Positions 1 to 10,538 of a stretch of DNA of 64,000 nt are shown here, piece after piece (within the stretch, counting starts at the first letter, position 1; each line of letters begins with the position of its first letter). Position numbers and translations under genes: made by a program. Below the pieces are notes generated by a model. The model had not been told where the DNA came from and made no database searches. It saw only the letters and a program-made list of their open reading frames with translations. This DNA comes from Penicillium oxalicum (taxonomy: Eukaryota > Ascomycota > Eurotiomycetes > Eurotiales > Aspergillaceae): NCBI RefSeq assembly GCF_001723175.1, contig NC_064656.1:124001-188000 (forward strand), read 5' to 3'.

Positions 1-110
1 GCAGATACACAGCTACTGAGTAAATCAGATTCGACAGTTGACATTTATCAAGGGACCTTCAAGCCACAAGGTGGACGTTTCATCAGTATCAGTTCGTCAT
101 CTCCACCGCT

Positions 111-1013
111 TCAAGCCCCATTCAACTGCTTTCTCATTCGGTCTTGATAGTATTTCAATGGATATGAGCGCGCTTTGTGCGGCATGGCGGGATACACGGC
201 TGTTGCAAAGCCCATCCAGGATCGATACAGAAAGCGAGTGCTCCGTGTGGAGCGGAGACCATACGCATCTCGCAATTTTGGCGGAAGCATCTCGACCATG
301 ACCGCTCGCAGGAAGGGCTTCAACTTTTGCACCCATCCAGGCATTTTGGTACTTTCATGGAGATCCTTGGCAAATGCCGCCGCATCGGCGGAGACGGTCA
401 GTCGCGAGATCTGATCATCCCAGTAGGACCAAAAGGCCTGACGCGTTTCGGGCCACATCCCCGGAGGCACGCCCAGATAGCTGATCAAGAGGGTGAACTC
501 GGAGTACCCGTGCTGTGCCGTCTGGTAATCGACGCGGCCGTAGACCCGTTGATAGAAATCCGTCGCGGTCGCGTAGAGTGTGGCGGCCATCCAGAGTTTC
601 AACTCGGGGTGGTGAGCAAAGCGGTTGTTGCGACCTTCGCCTAAACCGGGGGCTTTGTTACGCTGCAGCAGATCAAGCAGAGCTTTCCGTTCTGCTTGTG
701 TGCCGAAGACCAAGGTCGAGATATAACTGATGTGCGTTTGGAGTGCATCGATGAGTTCCGTGGCCAGCGCCTGGTGGCCGCCCTCGGGATGTTCAGTTTC
801 GCGGATGGCGGGCATTGCCGCCTGTAGGAGAAGGGCTGCCCCGGAACCAGCGAAGAGAATTCCCTCATTGAGAATCTGAGGGAGAATTTCCAGCTGTTCC
901 AGGGCATGGAGACGGCCGGAATCATTGGAATAGGTGTTGTGAGAAGAAGTTGCGCCGGTGGCTTCAAATTGTTTTTCATCCACCGGGGATGGAGGCAATG
1001 AAGAAGACGACAT
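111..1013 (-). CDS. MpaB-type (DUF2236) oxygenase-like protein
   Basis: Single-exon gene of 300 residues that starts with ATG at 1013 and has no intron. The protein resembles the ER-bound oxygenase MpaB / rubber oxygenase (Lcp) catalytic-domain family (DUF2236). Supporting features are a long helical core, a central 'HHPELKLWMAATLYATATDFYQ' type segment around residues 132-155 where this family carries a conserved histidine near a Trp-Ala-Ala-Thr-Leu string, and the C-terminal block with 'PPKLRDAYGL'. Relatives are haem-dependent oxidases; MpaB cleaves a farnesyl chain in mycophenolic acid synthesis. The substrate here is unknown. No signal peptide or clear N-terminal membrane anchor is seen, and the first 35 residues are Ser/Pro-rich and probably disordered. 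No polyketide, terpene or P450 gene lies next to it. The family call is from sequence memory and the function is inference. Confidence 0.75.
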   Translation of the reverse strand: MSSSSLPPSPVDEKQFEATGATSSHNTYSNDSGRLHALEQLEILPQILNEGILFAGSGAALLLQAAMPAIRETEHPEGGHQALATELIDALQTHISYISTLVFGTQAERKALLDLLQRNKAPGLGEGRNNRFAHHPELKLWMAATLYATATDFYQRVYGRVDYQTAQHGYSEFTLLISYLGVPPGMWPETRQAFWSYWDDQISRLTVSADAAAFAKDLHESTKMPGWVQKLKPFLRAVMVEMLPPKLRDAYGLRSTRSTRFLYRSWMGFATAVYPAMPHKARSYPLKYYQDRMRKQLNGA

Positions 1014-3489
1014 TGTTGGTCGACTAGTATAATTATAATGGGGGGAGGGGGGAAAGATTCAATTCTTCTTTTTTTTTCTTGCTCTTGACTTTCTCGTGGA
1101 GCTGTCAGTCTGGTCTGTTCAGTCAAGGGTGATGGGTAAAGCTGTGAGACAGATGTTGAAGCTTAAGGGGGGATGGCACAGAGGACAATATCTTGCTGAG
1201 GGCTATTGCATGTCAGGCAAGTATACTCGGCTGGACTCTGACGACCGCGAGAATTGTTGACGGAAAAAGTCTGGGGAAAGCTTGAGCCGTGAGTCCGGGG
1301 AAAAGAATTCTTGATGATGGCAAAGGCTGATCAGAAAGGGAAAATCTTCTCATCATTAGTGGCCCATGCTTTTGTTGTTCATTTTGTGATTTTCTTTTTT
1401 TCTTTTTTGAAAAAAAAGGCAAATCGATGGGGATAGGACTGGGAATTCAGTCACCTCCTGTAGGGAATCTCCGTCGATTTGTGTCAATCGATACAGCTCG
1501 GTCCCAATCTACACCTCTTGTGCTTATGATGCCTTTCTCTTTAATTTTCTAACAAGTTAAGATGCCCATTCTGTAGTCTTCTCACGTTGTCTTCTCCGAC
1601 AAGCTTAGCTCGATATGCTTCTATGAACACCGAGAAAGAAATCCGCCCAAAACAGACAAGCCCAGCGAGTACACAGACACAGACGGGTGGGACTAGCCTG
1701 ACGCTAGCCCTGTCAAATGGAACTCGGATGCCAAAAAGAATCCTGACGGCCAGCGTCAGTGCAATTTTGGGGCTTGCGCACGTTCACATCATCAACAGCC
1801 GATGCCGAAAAAGCATGTGCTTGAAATTGACAACGGGGTACTACTGTAGGCGGTCTCCTTGTCTAGGCATGATGAGATGCCCTGCTTCAGGCTGTCTGGA
1901 TTGTGGCCCGGTGAAAATAGGCCTGTTGCTATAATCCGACACCAGAGGCCATCTTCGTGTCCATGTTCTTCTTTTTTTCGTATCTCAACTGTCAACTTCA
2001 TAAGCTACCTGGGATTTCGTGACTGGCTATCTAGCCCGTTCTGCCGAAGGGGAGTGCCAAATGATCAAGTGGATGATGGTCCATCCTGTTCGGGCCAGGG
2101 CGGAGGAGAGCGTGTGACGCGCTTTTTGCCGATCCTGTGAGGGGGAACCCAGAAACAAAAAAAGAACGCAGTTCATCAACGGCGCCCTCACTTTTCCACT
2201 CCACCACCATCCCCGGCAGCCACGGCAGACACTCGGCTCGTCCTGCGCATGTGAAAGGACCTTCAGGCCAGGAGACGAGAACTGACCTCCATAAACGTGT
2301 TGGCTACTCAGAGTAAATGATGACAGTCTGGCTTGCTCTCGTGCTGCAGCCAGCAACCCCCCTGTCATGCGAGGACGCTTAGCCTAAAGCTTCCCTGCAA
2401 GCCGCGGTTCGTAGTAGATCTCCATTTCCCATGACGCCAATCCTTACTGAATTCTCCTACCCCCTCTCAACCCAATCCTGCGTTCCCCGTGGATCTTATC
2501 TGAAATGAGGAACAGAACTCCGGCGCCCGCTCAGGGCCCATCCGTCTAGCTTCATGCGTTTGCACAGCGTTCGACGAGTCAGTTCTCAGCGCTGGAGACT
2601 GGCAGAACCACTCTAGGCCAGTGAGTCCCAGGGGAACCAGAGCCTCTGCGCAACAGACACAGAGCCGTGCTGACACGGGCCTGATTCGTCTCTGAACCGA
2701 ACTCGAGACCGAGTTCCCTGGTTCAAGGCCGGGTCCCTGCCTCCATTCTTGAGGCTTGTGGCGCAAAGCTCATCCTGCCCTAGGCGGAGTTTGCCCAGGG
2801 ATCCTCTTTGGAGAAAGCTCCCCCCGCCCGCGAGGATCCTCGGCCCACCTCCTCCTTCCCATGGATTGTCACCATATGAACTCTGAAGAACAAAACTCCA
2901 TCCGCTCCAAAAGAACCAAGGTCTCGTGCTCCACTTGGCAAGTCGATGCTCAGTAGACCAAGGCTTTCCACAAGAGATTCACTACGACGTCCGCCCTCCG
3001 TAGTTCCCGTGAAGTACTTTCTGGGGTTGTGGGGAAGCCGTCCATCGCGCACTATGTGTGACCCACGGAAGATTATCTCCATTTCAGGAGATGAGGCCCT
3101 CGACGCGATTCGTCGCCCGCGGTCGCTTGTCTTTCCTCGGTGGCCCGCCGTGTCCAGCAAACTATGTAGCACGTACAGCACCGTCAATGTGATCGACCCT
3201 CCCCCCCTCCAAGTGTGAAAGCTGGAGAATGTTTAAAGAGGGCCCTTAAACAGTCCGTGCGCTCGGCGCCGGGCGAGGCATGCCAGCGCCATTCCATCAT
3301 CTAGCCTTTTGAGCGTGGCACGATCTACCTTTGCGATTGATGCCCATGTGAGAGTGACCTGGTTTAAGTTAAGCGACGGGCTGCTTTTCTCTTGATGAAA
3401 AGTGTCGACGTCTGGACAATCGCCTCGACCTCTCCTTTCCCTTCGCCCTTCGCACCCTCTCCCTTCTTTTTGCCCTCGACCAGGTCGCC
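1014..3489. other. Divergent intergenic region, no supported gene
   Basis: About 2.5 kb between the start codons of the MpaB-like gene (-) and the DUF3712 gene (+), so it should hold both promoters. Open frames here (for example 2467-2766 and 2780-3187 on the minus strand) have no recognisable domain and no splice-compatible extension, and I treat them as chance. A pyrimidine-rich block at 3420-3480 lies just before the ATG at 3490 on the plus strand, which is typical of a fungal core promoter or 5' leader. Confidence 0.5.
3420..3484 (+). promoter_or_regulatory. CT-rich core promoter/leader of the DUF3712 gene
   Basis: A pyrimidine-dense stretch with repeated CTC, CCCTT and CTTT motifs ends a few bases before the ATG at 3490. 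Such CT blocks mark transcription start regions in many filamentous fungi. The assignment rests on composition and position only. Confidence 0.35.
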
Positions 3490-5086
3490 ATGGGGAAAAA
3501 GGCAGTAGAAGACCGGCCGGCCTACCTGAGCTCCGATGATGCAAAGTACTCCCTTGGTGTCAATCGCGGTCCTCTACCCACAGGCCATGATGAGAACTCC
3601 AAATTGGAACAGGTGGACTCTGCCGGCGGAGTGTCTCTCGCAACGACGCACCGCTCACGTCGACAGCGAATAGCGCGCCATTGGAAACGTTTCTGGTGCT
3701 GCTACCTGATCGGAAACATTATCTTTCTGGCCATTTTCTTGCCAATTTTGTGAGTCGGCTGAGAATCTTTGAACGATTTATGAGCACATTGGAACATTGC
3801 TATGAAGGCTCGCGACGTGAAAATTGACGCAAGTCGGGATTGCTCTCGCATTCTCCTTGGAAGAAAGATCTCCGTGCTCATATCGGACTGTCACTAACAA
3901 GAATTATCGCAGCTTCCTCGTCGTTTTACCCGCAGTCTCACAACTGGTGGTCAACAAGTCCGACCTGGTTCTTGTCAATGCTTCGGTGATGCAACCTCGG
4001 CCCGACTCAATTTTGTTGACTCTGCAATCAGCACTGGATTTGAAGCTCGCTCTGCCTGTGCGCATTGATCCTGTGACGCTCAAACTCTTCAACCGCGATA
4101 CAGGGGTGGATAATGCCTGGGGAAATATCACAATCCAGGGGAAGACTATCAAAGGAAACACGACACTGGGGGTCGAGGATCAGCATACGCCCTTGACCAA
4201 TGTAACTTCATGGACCAGCTATGTGCGCAACGTGGTCTTTCAAAAAGAAACTGCGCTCTCCGTTCATGGCTCGACAAATTCGTATCTTGGGAAGATCAAA
4301 TCCAAGGTGACTATGGATAAGGATATCGTTTCTCCGAGTGAGTAAACTCACATGACCTTTCTCGTCCCCAAGGAAATCGACTTCGCTAACGCCGCTTTTT
4401 CAGGCCTCGACTCTTTTAGAGGGTTCAGCATATCCAACAGCACCTTGCTTCTTTCCGGCAATTCAAGTGACACGAATCTCATCGGCAATGCGACCCTTCC
4501 CAATCCATCGATTTTGACCATTGAGATCGGCACTATTATTCTGGATATCTACAGTGGAAGCCTTTTGATTGGCAATGCATCCTTGGACGGCCTCACTCTC
4601 AAGCCTGGCAACAACACGAGCCCCATCAAGGGCTTCTTGGATCTGAAAAAGATCATTGCCAATTTGGGGGCAGTCCTCAAGTCTCAAGCTGCTGCGATCA
4701 AGTCCGGAAACTTGGCTCTCAAGACAGTCACCAGATCTGTGGTTTGGAACGGTACCGAAGTCCCCTATTACACTCAGGTGATGCATGAGCTTCCGCTTAT
4801 TGCCGAGGTGAGCCTGCTCGGTACGCTGAGGAACACACTACACCATCTGCTGCATCCCGACGGCTCGAGCGGTGGTGGCACTGGCAATCTCACCTCGATC
4901 ATCTCCGGCCTCAATCTGACTGATGCCATTAATGCCGCCAAGGACGACCTCAACTTGACGGACAGTCGCTCCGTGTCATCTGCGCTGAAGCGGAATGTTC
5001 ATCTTCTGGATCTGTTCAAAGGCGAACACCCCGTCAAGCGAGACGCTCTCATCGACTCAATGGCCAAGCTTTATGTCAAGGCATAA
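3490..5086 (+). CDS. DUF3712 family membrane-anchored protein
   Basis: Three exons, 3490-3749, 3913-4337 and 4404-5086, give 455 residues. Both junctions use GTGAGT donors and CAG acceptors, and the phases close exactly. The N-terminal 65 residues are polar and end in a strongly basic stretch (HRSRRQRIARHWKR). One hydrophobic segment follows (about residues 70-94), then a long luminal or extracellular part with many N-glycosylation sequons. This type II layout with LEA-2-like beta repeats is typical of fungal DUF3712 proteins, found in ascomycetes in membrane-anchored or vacuolar contexts; their molecular role is unknown. The topology is seen in the sequence, the family name is from memory, and no activity can be given. 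The C-terminus is charged and has no GPI signal. Confidence 0.8.
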
Positions 5087-7680
5087 CGTGGGAGCGCCCC
5101 ATCAGGGTCTCTCAGCCCTATCCCACCATCGACTTGATTCTGTTGACTCATCTTCTCAACATGGCATCTTTTTCTCGGGTCTCATCTCAGTGTCTGCCAT
5201 ATCTTTCGTTTCATTGTGCATGGTTTGTTTTACCCGCAATAATAAGGTTGGGCCTCCCTGTCACTGGTGCGAGGTACTACTAGGACTGGGGCTCTTGGGG
5301 TGTGTGATATCCCCATGACTCATTGATCATTTTGACGGAGGCCTTTGCACATATCTTCAGGCCATGGCGTTCTATTGGGTTATGTTTTTTTTTTCCATGT
5401 CTATTTGTACTTCCACGAGGGAAGCAATCGAGTTGTGCACAAGGTGTCTTCAAATGCCCATCAAGGACACAGTCACGGGTGGACACCAATCCCGTCCGTT
5501 GATTCTCAATTCTCTGGACGAGACAATTGACTTAATATACCTAACGATACACATGATATTTAACAATTGATTATACCCTAACATATCTGTTGCGGATGTC
5601 ATACCTTCACAATTGCAGTTTTCCTGAAATAGACGCTTCTACGACATTCAGGTCGCTGGGGGACCCGTCTTGCTAATCAACGCAGACGCCACATGAGTTG
5701 AACGTCGCGCTCACGTGATATGTTGAAAGAGAGGAAGACTGGAGGGTACCCATTATTGTTCCACATTCCGCTGGGTTTTTTCGATTTGTGTTGGAGTCCT
5801 CTGGCCAGCCGTTTGGTTGTTGGCCAGAGACGAGAATTTGGACACCTACTAGTATAGAGAGGTTTGCAGCACTTTGATCATGAAGAGACTCGATACGGTC
5901 ATCGACCCGTCAGACTATCCTCAGACCACCAATCAACATATCAACTGCGGCGGACCGGTGCAAGGTGGGCGATTTCATTCTGTAGCAGCTGCAAGGCTTG
6001 TTGACAGTGTAGGAGCCATGTGGCGGCCGGGGGGGATTCTCGCTCGAAACGAAGAGTCTTTTGTATGTGAATGAACTCATGGCAACGGCCGTTATGGAGA
6101 CCCGTTCAGTACTGATTTGGTGACCTACTCGCAAGAGCTGGTGGGATCCATGCGCTCACTCCTCTAGATAGACACGATTCTTGATTCAAATATGTTTCAG
6201 AGGTTGTTTTTTTTTTTTTTTTCGATTTCCTAACTGCATAACAGTCAGTCAATTGAAGCCACATGGATTGAGAACTTGTTCGCCACAGGTAGTGGTAGTC
6301 TTTTGTTGGAGGTTAGAAGACTACGGGCTGATCCAATGCGGTCCCAGGCCACTCTCCACGAGTGTCTTATAATCCTGCGATGGGGCCAAGTTTGCCTTGC
6401 ATGAGAAGGATCCCTGTGGATTGTTCTAATTCGAGATGCAAGACACACGACAGTCCACCGTCTAACCACTCAGGGCTGGTGCAGCTACAGCCGCAAAGCC
6501 AAGTGAGATCATGGCTGAACTTGATGCGCAGGAGAGTGTCTCTGGTCGACGGCGCACCCGATCCACCACGTGACTGTCACTTTATCGATCCCGAATCTGG
6601 AAACCACATCTACCGAAAAAGTAGGATGATACGCCAGGTTCTACATACCTGGTCGCACATTCGCGTGTCTCAAGCCCAACCGGAGCTGGAACCTTGAACC
6701 TGCTTATTCGAAATATGGGCCCCTCCAAAATCCCAATGCCTCCCTTCTTAGTATTTGCTAGAATGCCATGGTCGATTCCTTGGTGACTGAATCTTGATTC
6801 TAGCCAGCCTCGTCTCCATAGACCTGCTTGAAAAGGGATTTGCATGATCCTTTGTCATCCACCACGACCGGGATTTGTCAGGTCCACAAAGACCAGCAAA
6901 ATCACCAAAACAACCTGGACAGCTCACTAGGCCAGAAGAGGTTAGACCGGGACACCTAAGGTTGCGGGTATGAGGCCACCACGACCCAATCAGGCCAACT
7001 ACGAAAACACTTTGTGGACGGGTTTGCGGATTGAATCATCGATGGCGTAGGAAACTGCAGTGCTGACACTGAACTCTGTCAGGCACGATGGAGAATAACA
7101 CATTTAGAGAAAAATTACAAATGATGATGCTACCACCAGGCAAAGGCCATCAAGCAACAGATTCGACCTACAGAATACATTAGTAGGGAGCACTTGCAAC
7201 CTGAGTATATGAGTCCAACGAGGCCCGAGAAATTTCCCAGTATGAATCAAGTGCATTCGACTCGAAGACCTGGATTGCGTCGTTGATTGAAAAAGTATCT
7301 CGCAATATTCAAAGAGCTTTTGCGCGACTCGTCATCTATTGAACCTGGTTCGTATCCGATCTACATGTGCGAAACCAGCCCACAAGTGCCCATGGGCGAC
7401 TTGAAGATCTTCCCACGCAATTTCTCAATTGACCTATCCCCATCTCTCTGATCCACTTCGCGAGACTTACGAGCTGGATTCATAGACAGACTGATCCGTC
7501 CTCACCTTGAATTGGGGTGCATCTCGGTCAAAGGACGCGGTACAAAGCGATTGAAATAGTGAAATTGGCCAGGCCAGAAGGGTATACGGGTACATGCACC
7601 TCCAACTCACCGAGTATGGATATCCCAGACTAATTCACATGGAGAAGAGAATAGGAAGATCATCGGTATCCTTACAGATC
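5087..7680. other. Intergenic region, no supported gene
   Basis: About 2.6 kb between two plus-strand genes. It is relatively AT-rich with short T runs (5388-5395, 6208-6222). The open frames are under 115 codons and show no domain, no splice-compatible partner and no conserved-looking composition. The last 100 bases may include 5' leader of the next gene; an in-frame ATG at 7639 could extend that protein by 14 residues. Confidence 0.45.
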
Positions 7681-9641
7681 ATGACCCGCAGCTCTGACGA
7701 GCCACCGCATTATTTATTTGTCCAAGGCCCATCGCTGGACCGCGACGCACGCTCAGCCCTGATTCGCCGTCGAATATCCCAAAAACGAAATTTATATCGA
7801 GAAGAGGAGGAAACAAAACGACAAGAATTGATTGCTCAACGACAATCGCAAGATCCGACCTCAAGGTCGCCGGTTTGCATCTGTCCGGGTTCCTCCAACG
7901 ACGCTGACGGTCAGACCCTCGGCCAGCCGCAGCAAAAACGATCCGCCACGGTACATGCGCAAAGTCGCAAAGAATCGGCCCTCGCTACTTGCGAAATTTG
8001 CGGAAGGACTCGACTCTGGTCCGACTTGTCCAGCGAAAATGCTGCAGTTGTCGTCCCCGGTCCGCTATCGGGGAGATTAGATCCGGTTTTAGCGGCGCAT
8101 TCAAGTCTGGGACCTGATGCGAACGGACTATTTCAGCACTGTTAGTGGGATCACCTTTTCAGTTGTGTCTTTCTTTTTTTTTTTCTCGAAGGGAGCATCC
8201 TCGTCTGATATGGTGAAATCAAATTTGCTCCTCCTCATGCTAATTTTAATGTTACCTGCTAGCTATCTTGCATGTTTTCCCCAGTTTTCGCGACACCGAT
8301 TATACCGCACGATGCTACCAGTCCTGGGTTCGGGGCCATCCCAACAACAGACTCATACTCTACAGCATCTTGTGGTCCGCATCGTGTCATCGTGATACGC
8401 TACGTCTCAGTTACGGGTCCAATTCCACCCTGAACACTTGCGATCAACTCTACTACAAAGGGCGCTTGTTGAGTTTGGTGCGCGAGCACGTGGCCGACTT
8501 TGGCCGTGAGGAATGGCGTGATGGGATCATCATGGCGATATTGTTCATGGCGATGAACGAGACGGAGAGGAGAGACCTGGGTCGTGATGCAAATCCGTTC
8601 GAACCACCCTTTATTCACATGCAATCGCTGTCGTTCTACGGCAGTCGTGACTTTCATCAACTCCACTGGAATGTGGTTTGTGATATTTTGACCCAGCTGG
8701 GTGGCATTCACCGCATCAAGTTGTTCGCGCTGGGGTGGTTAGCATCTCTGTAAGTGCTCTGGGGGCTGAGTATTTGGGCGATACCTTTTTTTCCCTCTTT
8801 TTCTTCTTCTATTTTTTTCTTGTCTTTTTTTCTTGTCTTTTTTCCCTCTTCGAGTGGAACGTTCGCTCATGATGCTCGTCTCCACAGTGCGGACCTGATG
8901 AACGCGGCTCATACTCTCTCCAAACCGAATTTCCCCATGGTCGACGTTCAGGGCCACGTCAGTTACTTTGCGCCGTCGCTCCGGGCGTTTCCTATCCCCT
9001 TTCACATGCCCCAGAAAAACGGCTTCAAGGAACTGCTGTCGGCTCATCCCCCGGTGAAAGAAGGTATTGTGGACGTCTTTCGACGCCTCAGTCTCTACTC
9101 TACCCTGCTGCAATGGACCTGTACCCATCAGCCCGACTCGGCGGATTTCGATCGCTTAGCAGACTTTCGCTACGTGGTCCACCACACGCTACTGAGTCTC
9201 CCGGACGAGCGTGACCCGATCGATGCAATCCTCCATCTTGCCGATTCCCCTGCGGATAAGTGTATTGCATCTCACGAGCTATACCTCACTTGCCGCCTGG
9301 CATCCCATCTTTACGCCCTGCACGTCACCTATCCCCTTCCACGCTCTTCTCTCACCCGCTCGTTGATTCTGCCGCGTCTAGCTGACAAACTTGATGAGAT
9401 TGTGCAGACTCGGTCAAGTCCGTTACTGTTGTGGTGTGCCGCTGTAGCGGGTATCGCCGCCGAAGGAACTACGGAAGAGAAGCGTCTGACGAATCACGTC
9501 AGGCTTTTGTGTCACAGATTGGGAGTGAGATCATTTGAATTCTTTGAGGATATACTACAATCTTTTGCTTGGGTTGACGTTGCATGTTTGCCGGGGTGTC
9601 GTCGGCTATGGAAGAGATTGGCAATTACGGGAAAGAATTGA
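7681..9641 (+). CDS. Fungal-specific transcription-factor-like protein without zinc cluster
   Basis: Exons 7681-8140, 8263-8749 and 8888-9641 give 566 residues. The first junction works only with the acceptor CTAG ending at 8262; the more obvious CCAG at 8284 breaks frame. The second uses GTAAGT and CACAG. The N-terminus has the pattern common to a large Eurotiales family: a short 'HYLFVQGPS' strand, then a basic stretch with paired Arg (RSALIRRRISQKR) and a charged helix. The rest is all-helical, like the regulatory half of Zn2Cys6 factors (DUF3468 / fungal-specific TF domain). I see no Cys6 zinc cluster. A CEIC pair near residue 104 is too little. These proteins are often annotated as regulators, but DNA binding is not shown. 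Start alternatives are 7594 and 7639. Confidence 0.7.
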
Positions 9642-9994
9642 CATGTATTTTTAATGATTTGATGGAGGGGGGCTCTTCCTTTTTCTGGTTAGATGTACAA
9701 GACATAGATTTCATGTGATTGGGGATCTGCATAGGAACACCGACGGGACTGGTGTGAAAATAAAAAAAGACCAAAAGTTTGGAAAGGAAAAGAGAAATAG
9801 AGGGGAGTGGATTTTGAGCTGTGGCTGTCGTCAATTTCCAGGTTCGAGAGGTTGAGGTTGTTCATCTTTGATGAGAGGACCAGTTTGTACCCGGAAGACG
9901 ACCGTACGTCATCATTTCCAATCTAAAATCATGAGTCAGCCTACATGTGGATGTATCGACCTCTGCTTAGCTCACCAAGTTTCTCCCTTCTCCC

Positions 9995-10000
<6 letters not shown>

Positions 10001-10043
<43 letters not shown>

Positions 10044-10046
10044 AAA
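10001..10046. repeat. T36-A10 homopolymer tract
   Basis: Thirty-six T followed immediately by ten A. The A/T switch can form a hairpin and excludes nucleosomes. It is a known error-prone context, so the exact length should not be trusted. Confidence 0.9.
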
Positions 10047-10506
10047 TAATATTTGATTTTCAAGTCAATAACCTAGAATCGGGCACAACCCATGATCTAC
10101 CTCTTCCAAAGTCAAGTAGTCTTCTCAAGGGAAAAATCATCCATTGCCTAATGATGATTCTGTTCTTTGTGATCAAGACCGGTAGAGAACTCTTAGCAAG
10201 CCACCACTTATCTCGATATGGTCATAATAGCCGCTGGCAAAGCCGATTCTAGTTCAGTTTCGATAGACTGGCAATGACAAGTAGGAGGGTCGCTGTTCAA
10301 TTCAAAAAAAGAAAAGAAAAGAAAAGAAAAAGAGTCCATGCCGACTGAACAGGCAGGACGAGCGGCGCAACACCGAAGGTGGTTGAACGGATCAACCCGC
10401 TCGGTTAATTCATAAAAAAAAAAAGCAGATCAACTGGCTCTAGATCTCTCCTAGTTAAGAGTCGAACTCGATCTGATTCCGGCAAATCGATTACTCGGCT
10501 GGAACC

Positions 10507-10507
10507 A

Positions 10508-10534
<27 letters not shown>
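10507..10534. repeat. A28 homopolymer tract
   Basis: Uninterrupted run of A seen directly in the sequence, in the same gene-poor interval as the T36-A10 tract. Confidence 0.9.
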
Positions 10535-10538
<4 letters not shown>

